From: Burkholderiales bacterium
GTDB lineage: Bacteria > Pseudomonadota > Gammaproteobacteria > Burkholderiales > Burkholderiaceae_C
Direction of reading: 5' to 3'
NCBI GenBank assembly: GCA_016000265.1
Contig: JAECRL010000001.1
Span: forward strand, 62,001-126,000
DNA length: 64,000 nt
How positions within the stretch are numbered: the stretch's first letter is position 1; each line of letters opens with the position of its first letter. The translations under genes were made by a program, and so were the position numbers. This document shows, in pieces, positions 63,961-64,000 of this stretch. Below the pieces are notes generated by a model. It searched no databases, was not told the DNA's origin, and saw nothing but the letters and a program-made list of their open reading frames with translations.

Positions 63961-64000
63961 TCAGGCGACCAGCACGTGGCGCATCACGAAGACCGTGAGC
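63961..64000 (-). CDS. C-terminal end of an upstream gene, probably the partner YeeE/YedE half
   Basis: Only the last 12 codons are visible, ending LTVFVMRHVLVA before TGA at 63963-63961. They are hydrophobic. Position 16 bases before the YeeE/YedE gene fits the usual pair of half-size genes, but the sequence is too short to prove it. Confidence 0.4.
   Translation of the reverse strand, partial: LTVFVMRHVLVA

Overview
The window is GC-rich DNA with dense, strongly GC3-biased coding. Gene content points to a beta-proteobacterium of the order Burkholderiales, in the Comamonadaceae / Sphaerotilaceae area: a PEP-CTERM protein, a single-chain L-serine dehydratase, a System I cytochrome c maturation operon, sulfonate-type transporters, an OprP-like porin and a two-partner-secretion adhesin. 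I cannot name the species from this stretch. No rRNA, tRNA, CRISPR array, insertion sequence or phage gene was seen.

Layout. 1-2.6 kb holds the N-terminal part of a molybdopterin oxidoreductase (cut by the window edge), a small DUF2798 membrane protein and lysS. 2.7-9.7 kb is a surface-glycan cluster (flippase, O-acyltransferase, two glycosyltransferases, DegT aminotransferase, initiating phosphoglycosyltransferase) with an antisense PEP-CTERM protein gene inside it. 9.8-16.3 kb is acyl-CoA metabolism and regulation: a probable two-subunit acyl-CoA dehydrogenase, a MarR regulator, sdaA, a PF10118 ferritin-like protein and a divergent short-chain dehydrogenase. 16.4-30.7 kb is a two-partner secretion pair (FhaC/ShlB-like transporter and a 2956-residue filamentous exoprotein) facing a 1189-residue SARP/BTAD-ATPase regulator. 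Heptamer direct repeats with 11-bp period lie just upstream of a -10-like hexamer before the transporter gene, which is the architecture used by SARP regulators.

31.6-48.8 kb is the most interesting part. An XRE-cupin regulator and a sigma-54 activator stand at one end. Then come, on the minus strand, a sulfate-binding protein, cytochrome b561, a rhodanese-like protein with no cysteine, a sulfonate-type ABC transporter (ATPase, two permeases, binding protein) and a porin. Divergently, on the plus strand, lies a seven-gene set of exported proteins: DUF1549/DUF1553 (planctomycete-type, with a CxxCH site), Tat-exported DUF1501, a c'-like cytochrome, a diheme cytochrome c, a peroxiredoxin, a second c'-type cytochrome and a lectin-like protein. 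The 462-base divergent region holds two sigma-54 promoters, one per operon, a 9-bp-arm inverted repeat fit to be an enhancer, and a perfect-consensus IHF site. My reading is one co-regulated uptake-plus-periplasmic-redox system for an unidentified, perhaps sulfur-containing, compound.

49.0-55.6 kb is a complete ccmABCDEFGHI operon, which would attach heme to the neighbouring cytochromes; its promoter region shares a 29-bp box and a -10 element at the same spacing with the sulfate-binding-protein gene. 55.7-64 kb holds a dienelactone hydrolase, a groES-groEL pair whose GroEL lacks the Gly-Met tail, a remnant of a vanadium haloperoxidase, a FadL-type porin, a redoxin gene broken by an internal deletion, a DsbD-like thiol reductase and a YeeE/YedE sulfur-transport half, with the end of a further gene at the edge.
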